From: Brachybacterium sacelli
Lineage (GTDB): Bacteria > Actinomycetota > Actinomycetes > Actinomycetales > Dermabacteraceae
DNA length: 64,000 nt
Direction of reading: 5' to 3'
Assembly: GCF_017876545.1 (NCBI RefSeq)
Contig: NZ_JAGIOD010000001.1
Coordinates: forward strand, 310,001-374,000
Of the stretch, positions 50,720 to 59,032 are shown in pieces. Each line of letters opens with the position of its first letter. Within the stretch, counting starts at the first letter, position 1. The position numbers and the translations under genes were made by a program. Under the pieces are notes generated by a model. The model saw nothing but the letters and a program-made list of their open reading frames with translations. It was not told where the DNA came from and ran no database searches.

Positions 50720-51691
50720 GTGCTGGCCGTACGTGGCGTCTCCTATCTCGTCGATGACGTGGACAGCGCGCTGCTGCGCCGCGACGTGGACGTGATCGCC
50801 GACGAGCTGTTCTGCAATGCCGTGATGATCATCGGTCGCGACCGGGATCAACTCCTCGAGGCGGCAGGTCATACCCTGCGCCGCGGGCTGAGCGTCCATC
50901 TCCGCCCGGATGCCACCGACCTGGACCTCACCGGAATGCTGGACCAGCTCGCCGCGGTCGCGCAGGATGCGCAGCGGATGAGAGCCGAGCACCCGGACCA
51001 GGTGGTGCTGGTGGTGGGCAGCGAGTTCTCCCATTCCGTCTCCGGGATCGTCCCCGCGCCCCGGTCCTTCCTCCGCCTCGCACTCATCCTTAAGGCGCAC
51101 CGTCTCCTGCGACGCCGTATCGACGCCCGCCTGCCGCGGATGCTCGAGCGCGCCGCAGCGACCGCTCGAGCGCACTTCGCGGGGCCTGTGACGTATTCCG
51201 CCGCGTCGTGGGAGAACGTGGACTGGTCGCTGTTCGACCTGGTCGGCGTCAGTCTGTACCGGGCGGCCGGGAACCATGCCGACTATCCGGCGCGCGTGGC
51301 CGCGCTGGTCAGGGACCACGGCCGGCCGTTCGTCGTCACCGAGTTCGGCTGCGGCGCCTTCACCGGGGCGCAGGATCGCGGCGCGGGCTCGTTCCAGATC
51401 GTCAACTGGTTCTCGGAGCCGCCTCGCATCCGCGGTGATCACCCGCGCGACGAAGCCGTCCAGGCCCGTTATCTGTCCGAGCTGCTCGATCTGTACGACG
51501 GCGCAGGGGTGCACGGAGGCTTCGTCTTCACCTACGCCATGCCTGATTTCCCTCGCCACGACGATCCCGCACAGGATCTCGACAAGGCGGGGTTCGCCCT
51601 GGTCGTCACCGAGGGCGACATGCTCCACCGGAAGCAGGCGTTCCACGTCGTGGCAGATCGGTACCGCCGCGCCCTCGGTGCCGCTGAATGA
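50720..51691 (+). CDS. TIM-barrel hypothetical protein (glycosidase-like)
   Basis: This 323-residue protein looks like a glycoside-hydrolase-type TIM barrel: LRRDVDVIADELFCNAVMI, LSVHLRPDATDLDL, VVLVVGSEFSHSVSGI, WSLFDLVGVSLYR, RPFVVTEFGCGAFTGAQ and GGFVFTYAMPDFPRHDDP in order. VGSEFS and VTEFGC would be the acid/base and nucleophile Glu positions. Related actinobacterial proteins are sometimes labelled abortive-infection proteins without evidence. It starts with GTG after AGGAAAG. Substrate and location are unknown; no signal peptide is seen. Confidence 0.65.
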   Translation: MLAVRGVSYLVDDVDSALLRRDVDVIADELFCNAVMIIGRDRDQLLEAAGHTLRRGLSVHLRPDATDLDLTGMLDQLAAVAQDAQRMRAEHPDQVVLVVGSEFSHSVSGIVPAPRSFLRLALILKAHRLLRRRIDARLPRMLERAAATARAHFAGPVTYSAASWENVDWSLFDLVGVSLYRAAGNHADYPARVAALVRDHGRPFVVTEFGCGAFTGAQDRGAGSFQIVNWFSEPPRIRGDHPRDEAVQARYLSELLDLYDGAGVHGGFVFTYAMPDFPRHDDPAQDLDKAGFALVVTEGDMLHRKQAFHVVADRYRRALGAAE

Positions 51692-51755
51692 GATGCCGCT
51701 GACTGAGGCGCGGTCCGCGTTCCTCGCCGCGAGGCGACGGGGACCTGCAGACAGC

Positions 51756-51805
51756 GGAACGACCGCCTGATCGACCAGGTATCTGGTCGATCAGACGGCC
51801 GTTCG
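51756..51805. terminator. Strong bidirectional terminator
   Basis: Arms 51756-51778 and 51783-51805 pair over 23 bp with about three mismatches around a GTAT loop (core CTGATCGACCAG/CTGGTCGATCAG). It separates two convergent genes. Confidence 0.85.
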
Positions 51806-51835
51806 GCACGCGATGGGCGCTAAGGGGCCCGGCGC

Positions 51836-53521
51836 TCAGGAATCGACGACGACGGCCATCACGGCGGGCTCGCGACGGTAAGTGCGTCGCAGGTAGCTGC
51901 CCACGGCCTCGACGATGATCTCCTCGAGCACGGCGATGTCGTCGATCTTCTCCTGCTTCGCCCGCTTGAGCGCCTTGGTCACCTCCGTCGAGGCACCCTC
52001 GAAAGTGCGGTCGTCGTGGACGAAGCCCTTGGTGAGGAACTCCAGCGGCTCCGTCGGCTGATTGGTGTCCGGGTCGATCAGTGCCACCACGGTGACGACG
52101 CCGCCACCACTGAGGAGCCGACGCTCGGCGAGGGTGTCCTCGGTGGCGGTGCCGATGGTCTGCCCATCGACATAGACCAGACCCGCCGGAACCTTCCCCG
52201 AGACGCGGGCGCGGCCGTCGAGGAGGTCGACGGTGGCGCCGTCCTGCGTCACGACCACGCGGTCCTCGGGCACCCCGGTGCGGCGGGCGAGCTCGGCGTT
52301 GGCGTGGAGATGCTTGGACTCGCCGTGCACCGGCATCACGTTGCGGGGGCGCACGATGTTGTAGCAGTAGACGAGCTCACCGGCGCTGGCGTGACCGGAG
52401 ACGTGCACCTTGGCGTTGCCCTTGTGGACGATGTTCGCGCCGAGATCGGTGAGCTTGTTGATGATCCCGTAGATGGCGTTCTCGTTGCCCGGGATGAGGG
52501 AGCTCGCCATCAGCACGGTGTCACCCTCGCCCACCTGGATCTGGTGGTCACCGTTGGCCATGCGCGCGAGCGCCGCCATGGGCTCGCCCTGGGATCCGGT
52601 GCAGACCAGCGTGATCTTGTGGTCCGGCATCGACTGGATCTTGCGGAAATCGACCACGAGTCCCTTGGGGATGTTCAGGTATCCCAGGTCCCGGGCGATC
52701 GCCATGTTGCGCACCATCGAGCGACCGACGAAGGCGACCTTGCGCCCGTTGGCGTGAGCGGCGTCGAGCACCTGCTGGATGCGGTGCACATGGCTGGCGA
52801 AGCTCGAGACAATGATCCGGCGTGGCGAGGTGGTGAACACCTGGTCGATGGCGGGGGTGAGATCCCGTTCAGAGATCGTGAACCCCGGCACCTCGGCATT
52901 CGTGGAGTCGGTGAGGAACAGGTCCACGCCCGCCTCACCGAGACGGGCGAAGGCACGCAGGTCGGTGATTCGTCCGTCCAGGGGGAACTGGTCCATCTTG
53001 AAGTCGCCGGTGTGCAGCACGGTGCCGGCCTTCGTCCGGATCGCCACGGCGAGGCTGTCGGGGATGGAGTGGTTCACCGCGACGAACTCGAGGTCGAAGG
53101 TGCTGACGGTCCGGTGGTCCCCGGCCTCGACCTGGATGGTCTTCGGGGTGATGCGGTGCTCCTTGAGCTTGGCCGTGATGAAGGCCAGAGTCAGCTCGGA
53201 GCCGATGAGGGGGATGTCCGCCCGCTCCTTGAGCAGGTACGGCACGCCGCCGATGTGGTCCTCGTGACCGTGGGTCAGGACGATGGCCTCGATGTCGTCG
53301 AGGCGGTCCCGGATCGAGGTGAAGTCCGGCAGGATCACGTCGATGCCGGGCTGGTGCTCCTCGGGGAAGAGGACGCCGCAGTCGACGATGAGCAGCTTGC
53401 CGCCGAACTCGAAGACAGTCATGTTGCGGCCGACCTCGCCGAGGCCTCCCAGCGGGGTGATTCGCATCGCGCGCTTGGGCAGGCGCGGGGGCGCAGTGAG
53501 CTTGCGTGTGCCCGTGGGCAT
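51836..53521 (-). CDS. rnj: Ribonuclease J
   Basis: This 561-residue metallo-beta-lactamase/beta-CASP ribonuclease has both endonuclease and 5'-3' exonuclease activity in its family and processes rRNA and mRNA. Key motifs are VLTHGHEDHIGGVPYLL (H-x-H-x-D-H), NHSIPDS, VLHTGDFKMD, the beta-CASP FVGRSMVRNMAIA, PVHGESKHLHANAELA and the C-terminal multimerisation domain. The start follows the usual MPTGTRKLTAPPRLP. In many actinobacteria dapA precedes rnj; here the upstream neighbour is an intergenic stretch with an IS256 element. Confidence 0.95.
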   Translation of the reverse strand: MPTGTRKLTAPPRLPKRAMRITPLGGLGEVGRNMTVFEFGGKLLIVDCGVLFPEEHQPGIDVILPDFTSIRDRLDDIEAIVLTHGHEDHIGGVPYLLKERADIPLIGSELTLAFITAKLKEHRITPKTIQVEAGDHRTVSTFDLEFVAVNHSIPDSLAVAIRTKAGTVLHTGDFKMDQFPLDGRITDLRAFARLGEAGVDLFLTDSTNAEVPGFTISERDLTPAIDQVFTTSPRRIIVSSFASHVHRIQQVLDAAHANGRKVAFVGRSMVRNMAIARDLGYLNIPKGLVVDFRKIQSMPDHKITLVCTGSQGEPMAALARMANGDHQIQVGEGDTVLMASSLIPGNENAIYGIINKLTDLGANIVHKGNAKVHVSGHASAGELVYCYNIVRPRNVMPVHGESKHLHANAELARRTGVPEDRVVVTQDGATVDLLDGRARVSGKVPAGLVYVDGQTIGTATEDTLAERRLLSGGGVVTVVALIDPDTNQPTEPLEFLTKGFVHDDRTFEGASTEVTKALKRAKQEKIDDIAVLEEIIVEAVGSYLRRTYRREPAVMAVVVDS

Positions 53522-53784
53522 AGATCTCTCGCATTCGCAGTAGGGACAGGGATCAAGGCTCGGAGAATCGCGCGCGTCGTCCTGGACGCAGGCGCAATCA
53601 CTACTGTGACGTTACGGCAGTGACGCGCGCAGAACCGTCGGCATGCCGCATAGGACACACTCACCACCTCGGATCCGCCCATCGGCATGACGGATCCCAC
53701 CCCGTCGGCCACCGGGGGTGACCGGCGTATGCGCCGGAGGCCGTGGTCGAGACAGCGCTCCCGCCGCCGGCCGGGCCGTCTCGA

Positions 53785-53792
53785 TCGGCGGG
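53785..53792. repeat. Target-site duplication, left
   Basis: GCGGGACC directly before the IS left end matches the eight bases directly after its right end (55236-55243), as expected for IS256-family transposition. Confidence 0.9.
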
Positions 53793-55235
53793 ACCGGGCG
53801 TGTCAGATGGTCTGTGTAAGCCGTACCGAGAGGAACGGTAAGAATCATGACCATGACCGATGAGAAGCAGCAGCCGAGTGACGAGCCCTCGGGCCAGGAC
53901 CTGGTCGAGCAGCTGAAGGCCTCGGGACAGCTCGATGCCCTGTTCGAGCAGATCGATGACGGAAATGTCGAACTCACTGGTGACGGTGGATTCGTGCCAG
54001 CACTGGTCAAGGCCGCGCTCGAGCGGGGCCTCCAGGCAGAGCTGACCAGCCATCTGGGTTATGAGAAGGGCTCCGCGCGGGCGTCGGAGCACGCCAACTC
54101 GCGCAATGGGAAGACACCGAAGACGGTCGCCTCCGAGGTCGGGCCGATCGAGTTGGACATCCCCCGCGACCGGGGCGGGTCGTTCATCCCGCGCCTGGTC
54201 CCCACGGGCCAGCGGCGCCTCGGTGGGCTCGATGACATGATCATCAGCCTCTACGCGGGTGGGATGACGATCCGCGATATCCAGCACCACCTTGCCTCCA
54301 CGATCGGCACGGACCTGTCTCACGAGACGATCAGCAACATCACCGATGCCGTCAGCGAGGAGGTCCTGGCCTGGCAGTCACGGCCGTTGGAGGAGTTCTA
54401 TCCGGTGATCTACCTCGACGCGATCCGGATCAAGATCCGGGAGAACAACCAGGTGATCAACCGCGCCGCCTACATCGCCGTCGGAGTGGATCTCGAGGGG
54501 ATCAAGCACGTGCTGGGGATCTGGGTCCAGGACACCGAGGGATCGGCGTTCTGGGCCCACGTCTGCGCGGACCTCGCCAACCGGGGCGTGAGGGACGTGC
54601 TGATCGTGTGCTGCGACGGGCTGAAAGGCCTCCCCGAGGCGATCGAGGCGACCTGGCCGGACTCGATGGTCCAAACCTGCGTGGTCCACCTGATCCGAGC
54701 CTCGATGCGGTTCGTCGCCTACCAGGACCGCAAGAAAGTCGCCGCTGCGCTCAAGCCGATCTACACCGCGCCCAGCGAGGACGTCGCCCGGCAGGCGCTG
54801 GCCGAGTTCGAAGCCTCCGACCTCGGACAGAAGTACCCCTCAACCGCTGCGACCTGGGCAAACTCGTGGGAGCGGTTCATTCCGTTCCTGCAGTTCCCGC
54901 CGATGCTCCGCAAGGTCATCTACACGACCAACAGCATCGAGTCGCTGAACTTCCAACTACGGAAGGTGACCAAGAACCGCGGCCACTTCCCCTCCACGGA
55001 CGCGGCGGTGAAGCTGCTCTGGCTAGCGATCTGCAACATCGAAGACAAACGCGCTGCCGAACGCGCTCGGGACCACGGCAAGCCCGCCGGCCAGCGCAAA
55101 GCCCAGGGCCGACTCGTCGAGGGCCAGATCGTCACGAACTGGAATCAAGCCCTCGCCCAACTCGCCGCGGCCTACCCCGACCGAATCAACCCCTACCTGT
55201 GACCACCCCGCTTACACAAACAAATTGACAGGCCC
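53793..55235 (+). mobile_element. IS256-family insertion sequence, complete
   Basis: The element is 1443 bp long with 26-bp terminal inverted repeats (53793-53818 and 55210-55235) matching at 21 of 26 positions: left GGGCGTGTCAG...GTGTAAGC, right GGGCCTGTCAA...GTGTAAGC on the other strand. A perfect 8-bp duplication GCGGGACC flanks it. It encodes one intact transposase. The perfect duplication suggests a recent insertion. It sits between rnj and an ABC ATPase gene and does not visibly break a gene. Confidence 0.95.
53847..55202 (+). CDS. IS256-family transposase
   Basis: This 451-residue DDE transposase appears intact. Family features are LVKAALERGLQAELTSHLGY, ASEHANSRNGKTPKTV, IYLDAIRIKI (first Asp), VCCDGLKGLPEAIEATWP (second Asp), QTCVVHLIRASMRFVAYQD and YTTNSIESLNFQLRK (catalytic Glu). 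The codon use is like its surroundings, though the gene has a few more A/T-ending codons. AGAGGAAC precedes the ATG. It should mobilise this element and related copies. Confidence 0.95.
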   Translation: MTMTDEKQQPSDEPSGQDLVEQLKASGQLDALFEQIDDGNVELTGDGGFVPALVKAALERGLQAELTSHLGYEKGSARASEHANSRNGKTPKTVASEVGPIELDIPRDRGGSFIPRLVPTGQRRLGGLDDMIISLYAGGMTIRDIQHHLASTIGTDLSHETISNITDAVSEEVLAWQSRPLEEFYPVIYLDAIRIKIRENNQVINRAAYIAVGVDLEGIKHVLGIWVQDTEGSAFWAHVCADLANRGVRDVLIVCCDGLKGLPEAIEATWPDSMVQTCVVHLIRASMRFVAYQDRKKVAAALKPIYTAPSEDVARQALAEFEASDLGQKYPSTAATWANSWERFIPFLQFPPMLRKVIYTTNSIESLNFQLRKVTKNRGHFPSTDAAVKLLWLAICNIEDKRAAERARDHGKPAGQRKAQGRLVEGQIVTNWNQALAQLAAAYPDRINPYL

Positions 55236-55307
55236 GCGGGACCGCGTCGCCGTTCAGCGCTCCCCGGGCAGATCGTGGAGTCCGCTCTCAGCCCGCGAAG
55301 GAACCCC

Positions 55308-56132
55308 ATGCCTCTCACCCCAGCCCCCTCCGTCCTGGACTTCACCGACGTCACCTACCGACGCAGCGGGAAGACCATCCTCCCGGGGGTCTCCTTCAGC
55401 ATCGGCCGAGGCGAGCACTGGGTCATGCTCGGCGCCAACGGTGCGGGGAAGAGCACCATCCTCAACCTGGCGGGCGGCACCACGCACCCCACCAGCGGCA
55501 CCGTCGACGTGCTGGGGCAGCGTCTGGGACGGGTCGAGCTGCGCGCACTGCGAGAGCGCATCGGGCACGTGGACCCGCGTCATCCCCTGCACTCGGCGCT
55601 GAGCATCGAGGACGTCATACTCACGGGCCTGACCGGCAGCGTCGAGCGGATGATGCGCTGGGAACCCCCCGCCGGCGAGATCGCCCGGGCACACGAGCTC
55701 CTGGAGACCTTCGGACTCTCGGGGAAGGCCGACGCGCTGTGGCCGACCCTCTCGCAGGGCGAGCGCGGCCGCACCCTCGTCGCCCGCGCGCTGATCACCT
55801 CGCCGCCTCTGCTCCTGCTGGATGAGCCGTCCACCGGCCTGGACGTCGCCGCCCGCGAGCAGCTGCTGGAGACCCTGGAGACCCTGCCGGGTCACGACCC
55901 CGCACTGACCACGCTGCTGGTGACGCACCACCTCGAGGAGATCCCGCCGACGACGACGCACGCGCTGCTGCTGCGCGACGGCACCGTCCGGGCCTCCGGG
56001 CCGATCGACGACGTGCTGACCTCCGACGCCGTATCCGAGGCGTTCGAGCATCCGATCGCCGTCGGCCACGACGACGGACGCTGGTACGCCCGGACACGGG
56101 CACGCCGGGGGTCGCTCGCCGCGGTGCTGTGA
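55308..56132 (+). CDS. Orphan ABC transporter ATP-binding protein
   Basis: This 274-residue ATPase has Walker A GANGAGKST, signature LSQGERGRT, Walker B LLLLDEPSTGLD and the switch His in VTHHLEEIPPTTTH. It resembles single-domain ATPases of the ModF/YlmA type. No permease or binding protein gene is adjacent, so it may serve a distant transporter or a non-transport role. GAAGGA precedes the ATG at 55308, 72 bases after the IS end; the IS could change its expression. Confidence 0.87.
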   Translation: MPLTPAPSVLDFTDVTYRRSGKTILPGVSFSIGRGEHWVMLGANGAGKSTILNLAGGTTHPTSGTVDVLGQRLGRVELRALRERIGHVDPRHPLHSALSIEDVILTGLTGSVERMMRWEPPAGEIARAHELLETFGLSGKADALWPTLSQGERGRTLVARALITSPPLLLLDEPSTGLDVAAREQLLETLETLPGHDPALTTLLVTHHLEEIPPTTTHALLLRDGTVRASGPIDDVLTSDAVSEAFEHPIAVGHDDGRWYARTRARRGSLAAVL

Positions 56133-56189
56133 ACGGGTAGGTCCACCGTGCCCACACCGGCCCGTGACCGCGGCGGCCGACGGTGCGGA

Positions 56190-57125
56190 TCAGGCCATCC
56201 GCTCCCGCAGCGCCTCGAGCGAGCGTTCGGCGCGGAAGGCATGGCCGCCGTCGGTGACGACGAGCTCGGGAGGGAGCGCATCGCGGCTCTCCCAGGCGGG
56301 GGCGAGCCGGGCGAACGCGGCCCGGGTCGCCTCGATCGGGAAGATATGGTCCCGCTCCCCCGCCTCGAGGATGAGCGGACGCGGGGCGATGAGCGCCGCG
56401 ATGTCAGCCATCTCGAGATCCGGCAGCAGCCCGGGGATGATGTTGCAGGGGCAGTGCCGGATCGAGCAGAGGCTCGCCTCGAAGCTGCAGAAGTAGGTGG
56501 CGACCAGAGCGGCCGTGATCGAGGGATCCACTGCGGCGGCCAGCAGCGAGACGGCACCGCCGCCAGAGCCTCCCGCGACAGCGACCCGATGCGGATCGAC
56601 GCCGGGAACACCGCGCAGGGCCTGGGCCGCGTCGAGGGCGTCGGCCACCCGGTGACCCATGACGGGCTGCCCGTGCAGAAGATGGCGGGCAGCGTCGATG
56701 CCGCAGGTGTTCTCCGCCGGCTCCTCCGGCGACGTGCCCTCGGGCTGCGGGAAGCGGCGCCTGCCGAAGCTGATCATCTCCGGGCACAGCACGGTGAACC
56801 CGGCGCGCGCCAGCTTGTGGGCGAGACCGTCGTGGTACTCATCGACGGGATCGGCGGCCACCAGGTCGTCGATGCCCCGGCCGTGCCCCGCGATCAGCAC
56901 CGCTGCCGCGCCTGTCGAACGCTCCGGGGCCGGGCGCAGCAGGAACGCGGGGATCCCCTCCCCGTCAGACGTGAGGACCTCGACCTCCACGGGGTCGCCC
57001 CCGGCCGCGGGCAGCAGGTTTTCGAGCCTGGCGAGGCCCGTGTCCCCGGCGAACCGCGACTCGAGTCCCAGCAGGGCGCGCAGGTGCTGCCGGCGACGGG
57101 CGGGATCGTGCGACACGGTTGCCAT
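56190..57125 (-). CDS. Alpha/beta hydrolase, dienelactone hydrolase/esterase-like
   Basis: This 311-residue hydrolase resembles acetyl-xylan-esterase and dienelactone-hydrolase-like proteins. The nucleophile elbow is AVAGGSGGGAVSLLAA, the Asp lies in LILEAGERDHIFP and the His in VVTDGGHAFRAE. ENTCGIDAARHLLHGQPVMG is a family-typical segment. The ATG at 57125 gives a compact start MATVSHDPARRRQHLRALLG. It probably hydrolyses an ester or amide, perhaps of a carbohydrate, given the isomerase gene 240 bp upstream on the same strand. Confidence 0.83.
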   Translation of the reverse strand: MATVSHDPARRRQHLRALLGLESRFAGDTGLARLENLLPAAGGDPVEVEVLTSDGEGIPAFLLRPAPERSTGAAAVLIAGHGRGIDDLVAADPVDEYHDGLAHKLARAGFTVLCPEMISFGRRRFPQPEGTSPEEPAENTCGIDAARHLLHGQPVMGHRVADALDAAQALRGVPGVDPHRVAVAGGSGGGAVSLLAAAVDPSITAALVATYFCSFEASLCSIRHCPCNIIPGLLPDLEMADIAALIAPRPLILEAGERDHIFPIEATRAAFARLAPAWESRDALPPELVVTDGGHAFRAERSLEALRERMA

Positions 57126-57154
57126 GGGTCTCCTCGACGACGAACCTGGAAATG

Positions 57155-57226
57155 GTCGCGTACTGGCGCTCTGGCATGAGCTCTGCCCATATAGCCACAG
57201 CGCACGCTCACGCGCCAGTACTCGAC
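57155..57226. repeat. 72-bp palindromic element, family A, copy 2
   Basis: The element runs from GTCGCGTACTGGCG to CGCCAGTACTCGAC with a CATATAG centre and imperfect inverted halves. It has exactly the same length, the same right end over 18 bases (CTCACGCGCCAGTACTCG) and the same central ATAT as the element at 11619-11690. It lies between two minus-strand genes. Confidence 0.75.
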
Positions 57227-57364
57227 GTCGTACTCCCACGGAGGCGTATCCCGTCAGCCCCCGCCACCCTGATCACCTATGGCCCACCAGCTCGCACTAC
57301 GTCGATCAGCTCTCGGCCCGATCAGCGCGTGACGGCACACGCACGTCACGGAACCGGCTGGCCG

Positions 57365-58213
57365 TCACTCCCCCGCGACGGCGCGGTCCAGGCGCGCGGA
57401 GATGTCGGCGAGGACCTCGTCGACGGGCTGCTCGGCGAGTTCCTTCATGAACGGCTCGACCTTCACGGGGCCGGTGTACCCGGCGGTGTGTACGGCAGCC
57501 ATGAAGCCGGCGAGGTCGATGACCCCGGTGGCGTAGGGCAGGCGGCGGTCGAGGTCCTGCTGCTCGTCACGCTCGCGGTCGTCACGGGCGTCGTTGATGT
57601 CGACGGAGACGATGTCTGCGTCGGTCAGGCCTGCGAGATCCTCGGCGCTCTCCCCGGCGGTGTACCAGTGGTAGCTGTCCAGGATGAGGCCGACGTTGGT
57701 GGCCCCGGAATCGGCGATCAGCTCGCGCGCCTCGCGCAGGCCGTGGATGAAAGGGAAGCGTTCGGTGGACCAGAAGGTCTTGGGTCCGATGTACTCCAGG
57801 CCCAGGCGCAGGCCGGCATCGGCCAGCAGCTCGGCGACCAGGGAGAGCCGGCCGGCGTGCAGCCGCCAGTTCTGGCGGTGGTCGAGCGAGTCGTGCATGG
57901 GCCGGATCCAGGTGCCCACCCGGGTGACGCCGGCGGCCTGCAGCAGCTCGAGCGCCGCCGGCAGGTCCACGAGGGCCTCGCGGAACCGTGCGGCGGGGGC
58001 GTCCAGCGGCACGGGCAGGCCGGCCATGCCCCATTCGAGACCGCGCTCGCGCACTTCGGCGGCGTGCTCGGCAACCGCGCCGGTGCTGCCCAAGGAGCGG
58101 AAGTACTCCGGGTCGGGGTCGACACCGCCGAAGCCGTGCGCCGCGGCGAGGTCGATGGCGGTGGTGTGGACCAGGGGGAGGCCGAGAGCGCCGGCCGACA
58201 GGTTCGAGAACAT
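57365..58213 (-). CDS. Sugar phosphate isomerase/epimerase (TIM barrel)
   Basis: This 282-residue TIM-barrel protein resembles xylose-isomerase-like enzymes. Metal-site segments are GLEYIGPKTFWSTER (Glu), VGLILDSYHWYTAGES (Asp, His), DIVSVDINDARDDRERDEQQ and GPVKVEPFMKEL (Glu). Compared with the two TIM-barrel genes in the sugar locus it is a different subgroup. Its nearest partner is the alpha/beta hydrolase gene downstream. The substrate is unknown. Confidence 0.85.
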   Translation of the reverse strand: MFSNLSAGALGLPLVHTTAIDLAAAHGFGGVDPDPEYFRSLGSTGAVAEHAAEVRERGLEWGMAGLPVPLDAPAARFREALVDLPAALELLQAAGVTRVGTWIRPMHDSLDHRQNWRLHAGRLSLVAELLADAGLRLGLEYIGPKTFWSTERFPFIHGLREARELIADSGATNVGLILDSYHWYTAGESAEDLAGLTDADIVSVDINDARDDRERDEQQDLDRRLPYATGVIDLAGFMAAVHTAGYTGPVKVEPFMKELAEQPVDEVLADISARLDRAVAGE

Positions 58214-58383
58214 CCGCTCAGCCTAGGCGCGATCTGTTCCCACGTGGTGACCTCGGGCACGATGTCCACGTGCTGGGATGACCGCGCCCCGAACGGTGCT
58301 CCCCGGCCGCGACGCCTGCGGCCCCTGGCGGCCCGGGGCGTCTCCTGCGCCCCGGCGACCCCGACGAGCCGCTGATCCGTCGG

Positions 58384-58959
58384 TCAGGAGGGGGCGCGGT
58401 CCGGCGGCTCGGTCGTGAACAGTCCGCGGTGGAGGATGACCCGGGCACGCGCGACGTCGTTCGCGCCGCCGGAGTGGCGGTCCACCGCGAGCGAGGCCAG
58501 CATCATCGGCATCGCGAGCAGGACGTCCTCGGCCGTCGTCCCCGCGCGGGCGACTCCGGCCTCGCACGCCCGGGCGACCAGCGGTTCGAAGGCGGATCGC
58601 GTGCGCTCGGCGAGCTGCCCGAGCTCACGGCCCTGATTTCTGGCCACCATGTGCGCCAGCCAGGGTGAGTCGATCTGGACGTCCAGGACGCGGTGGAACA
58701 GCTGCTCGGCCCCGTCGGGCTGCTCCGCGAGGTGCTGCGCGCGGGATTCGATCTCCTCCACGTTCTCCCGCAGGACCTCGGCGGCCAGCGCCTCGCGGTC
58801 GACGAAGTGGCGGTGCAGCGTGGTGCGGCTGACGCCCGCGGCACGGGCGATCTCGTCCAGCGGCACATCCGGCCCGCGCTTCGCCACGACGGTGCGGGCG
58901 GCGGCGAGCAGTCGCTCGCGATTGCGCGCCACGTCGCGGCGAACAGGTGTCTGCTCCAT
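58384..58959 (-). CDS. TetR-family regulator
   Basis: This 191-residue repressor has an N-terminal TetR helix-turn-helix (RERLLAAARTVVAKRGPDVP, then LDEIARAAGVSRTTLHRHFV) and a helical ligand domain. TACGGT ends seven bases before the ATG at 58959, so the mRNA is probably leaderless. It is divergent from the Baeyer-Villiger monooxygenase gene, and a perfect palindrome lies between them. It most likely represses that operon until a ketone or related compound binds. Confidence 0.9.
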   Translation of the reverse strand: MEQTPVRRDVARNRERLLAAARTVVAKRGPDVPLDEIARAAGVSRTTLHRHFVDREALAAEVLRENVEEIESRAQHLAEQPDGAEQLFHRVLDVQIDSPWLAHMVARNQGRELGQLAERTRSAFEPLVARACEAGVARAGTTAEDVLLAMPMMLASLAVDRHSGGANDVARARVILHRGLFTTEPPDRAPS

Positions 58960-58997
58960 GGGAGGGACCGTACCAAGCCGAGGGCGGCTTGCCACCG

Positions 58998-59019
58998 AAA
59001 CGTACATAGATGTACGTTT
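58998..59019. promoter_or_regulatory. TetR operator
   Basis: Two perfect 10-bp half-sites, AAACGTACAT and its reverse complement, are separated by AG. The likely -10 of the monooxygenase gene (TACGTT, 59013-59018) lies inside the right half, so binding would block its transcription. Confidence 0.85.
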
Positions 59020-59032
59020 TTGCCTCGACCCC

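Noticed and set aside
53522..53792. dapA gene or remnant upstream of rnj, broken by the IS
   Set aside because: No DapA-like sequence can be read in any frame on either side of the insertion; joining the flanks across the duplication gives no longer gene.
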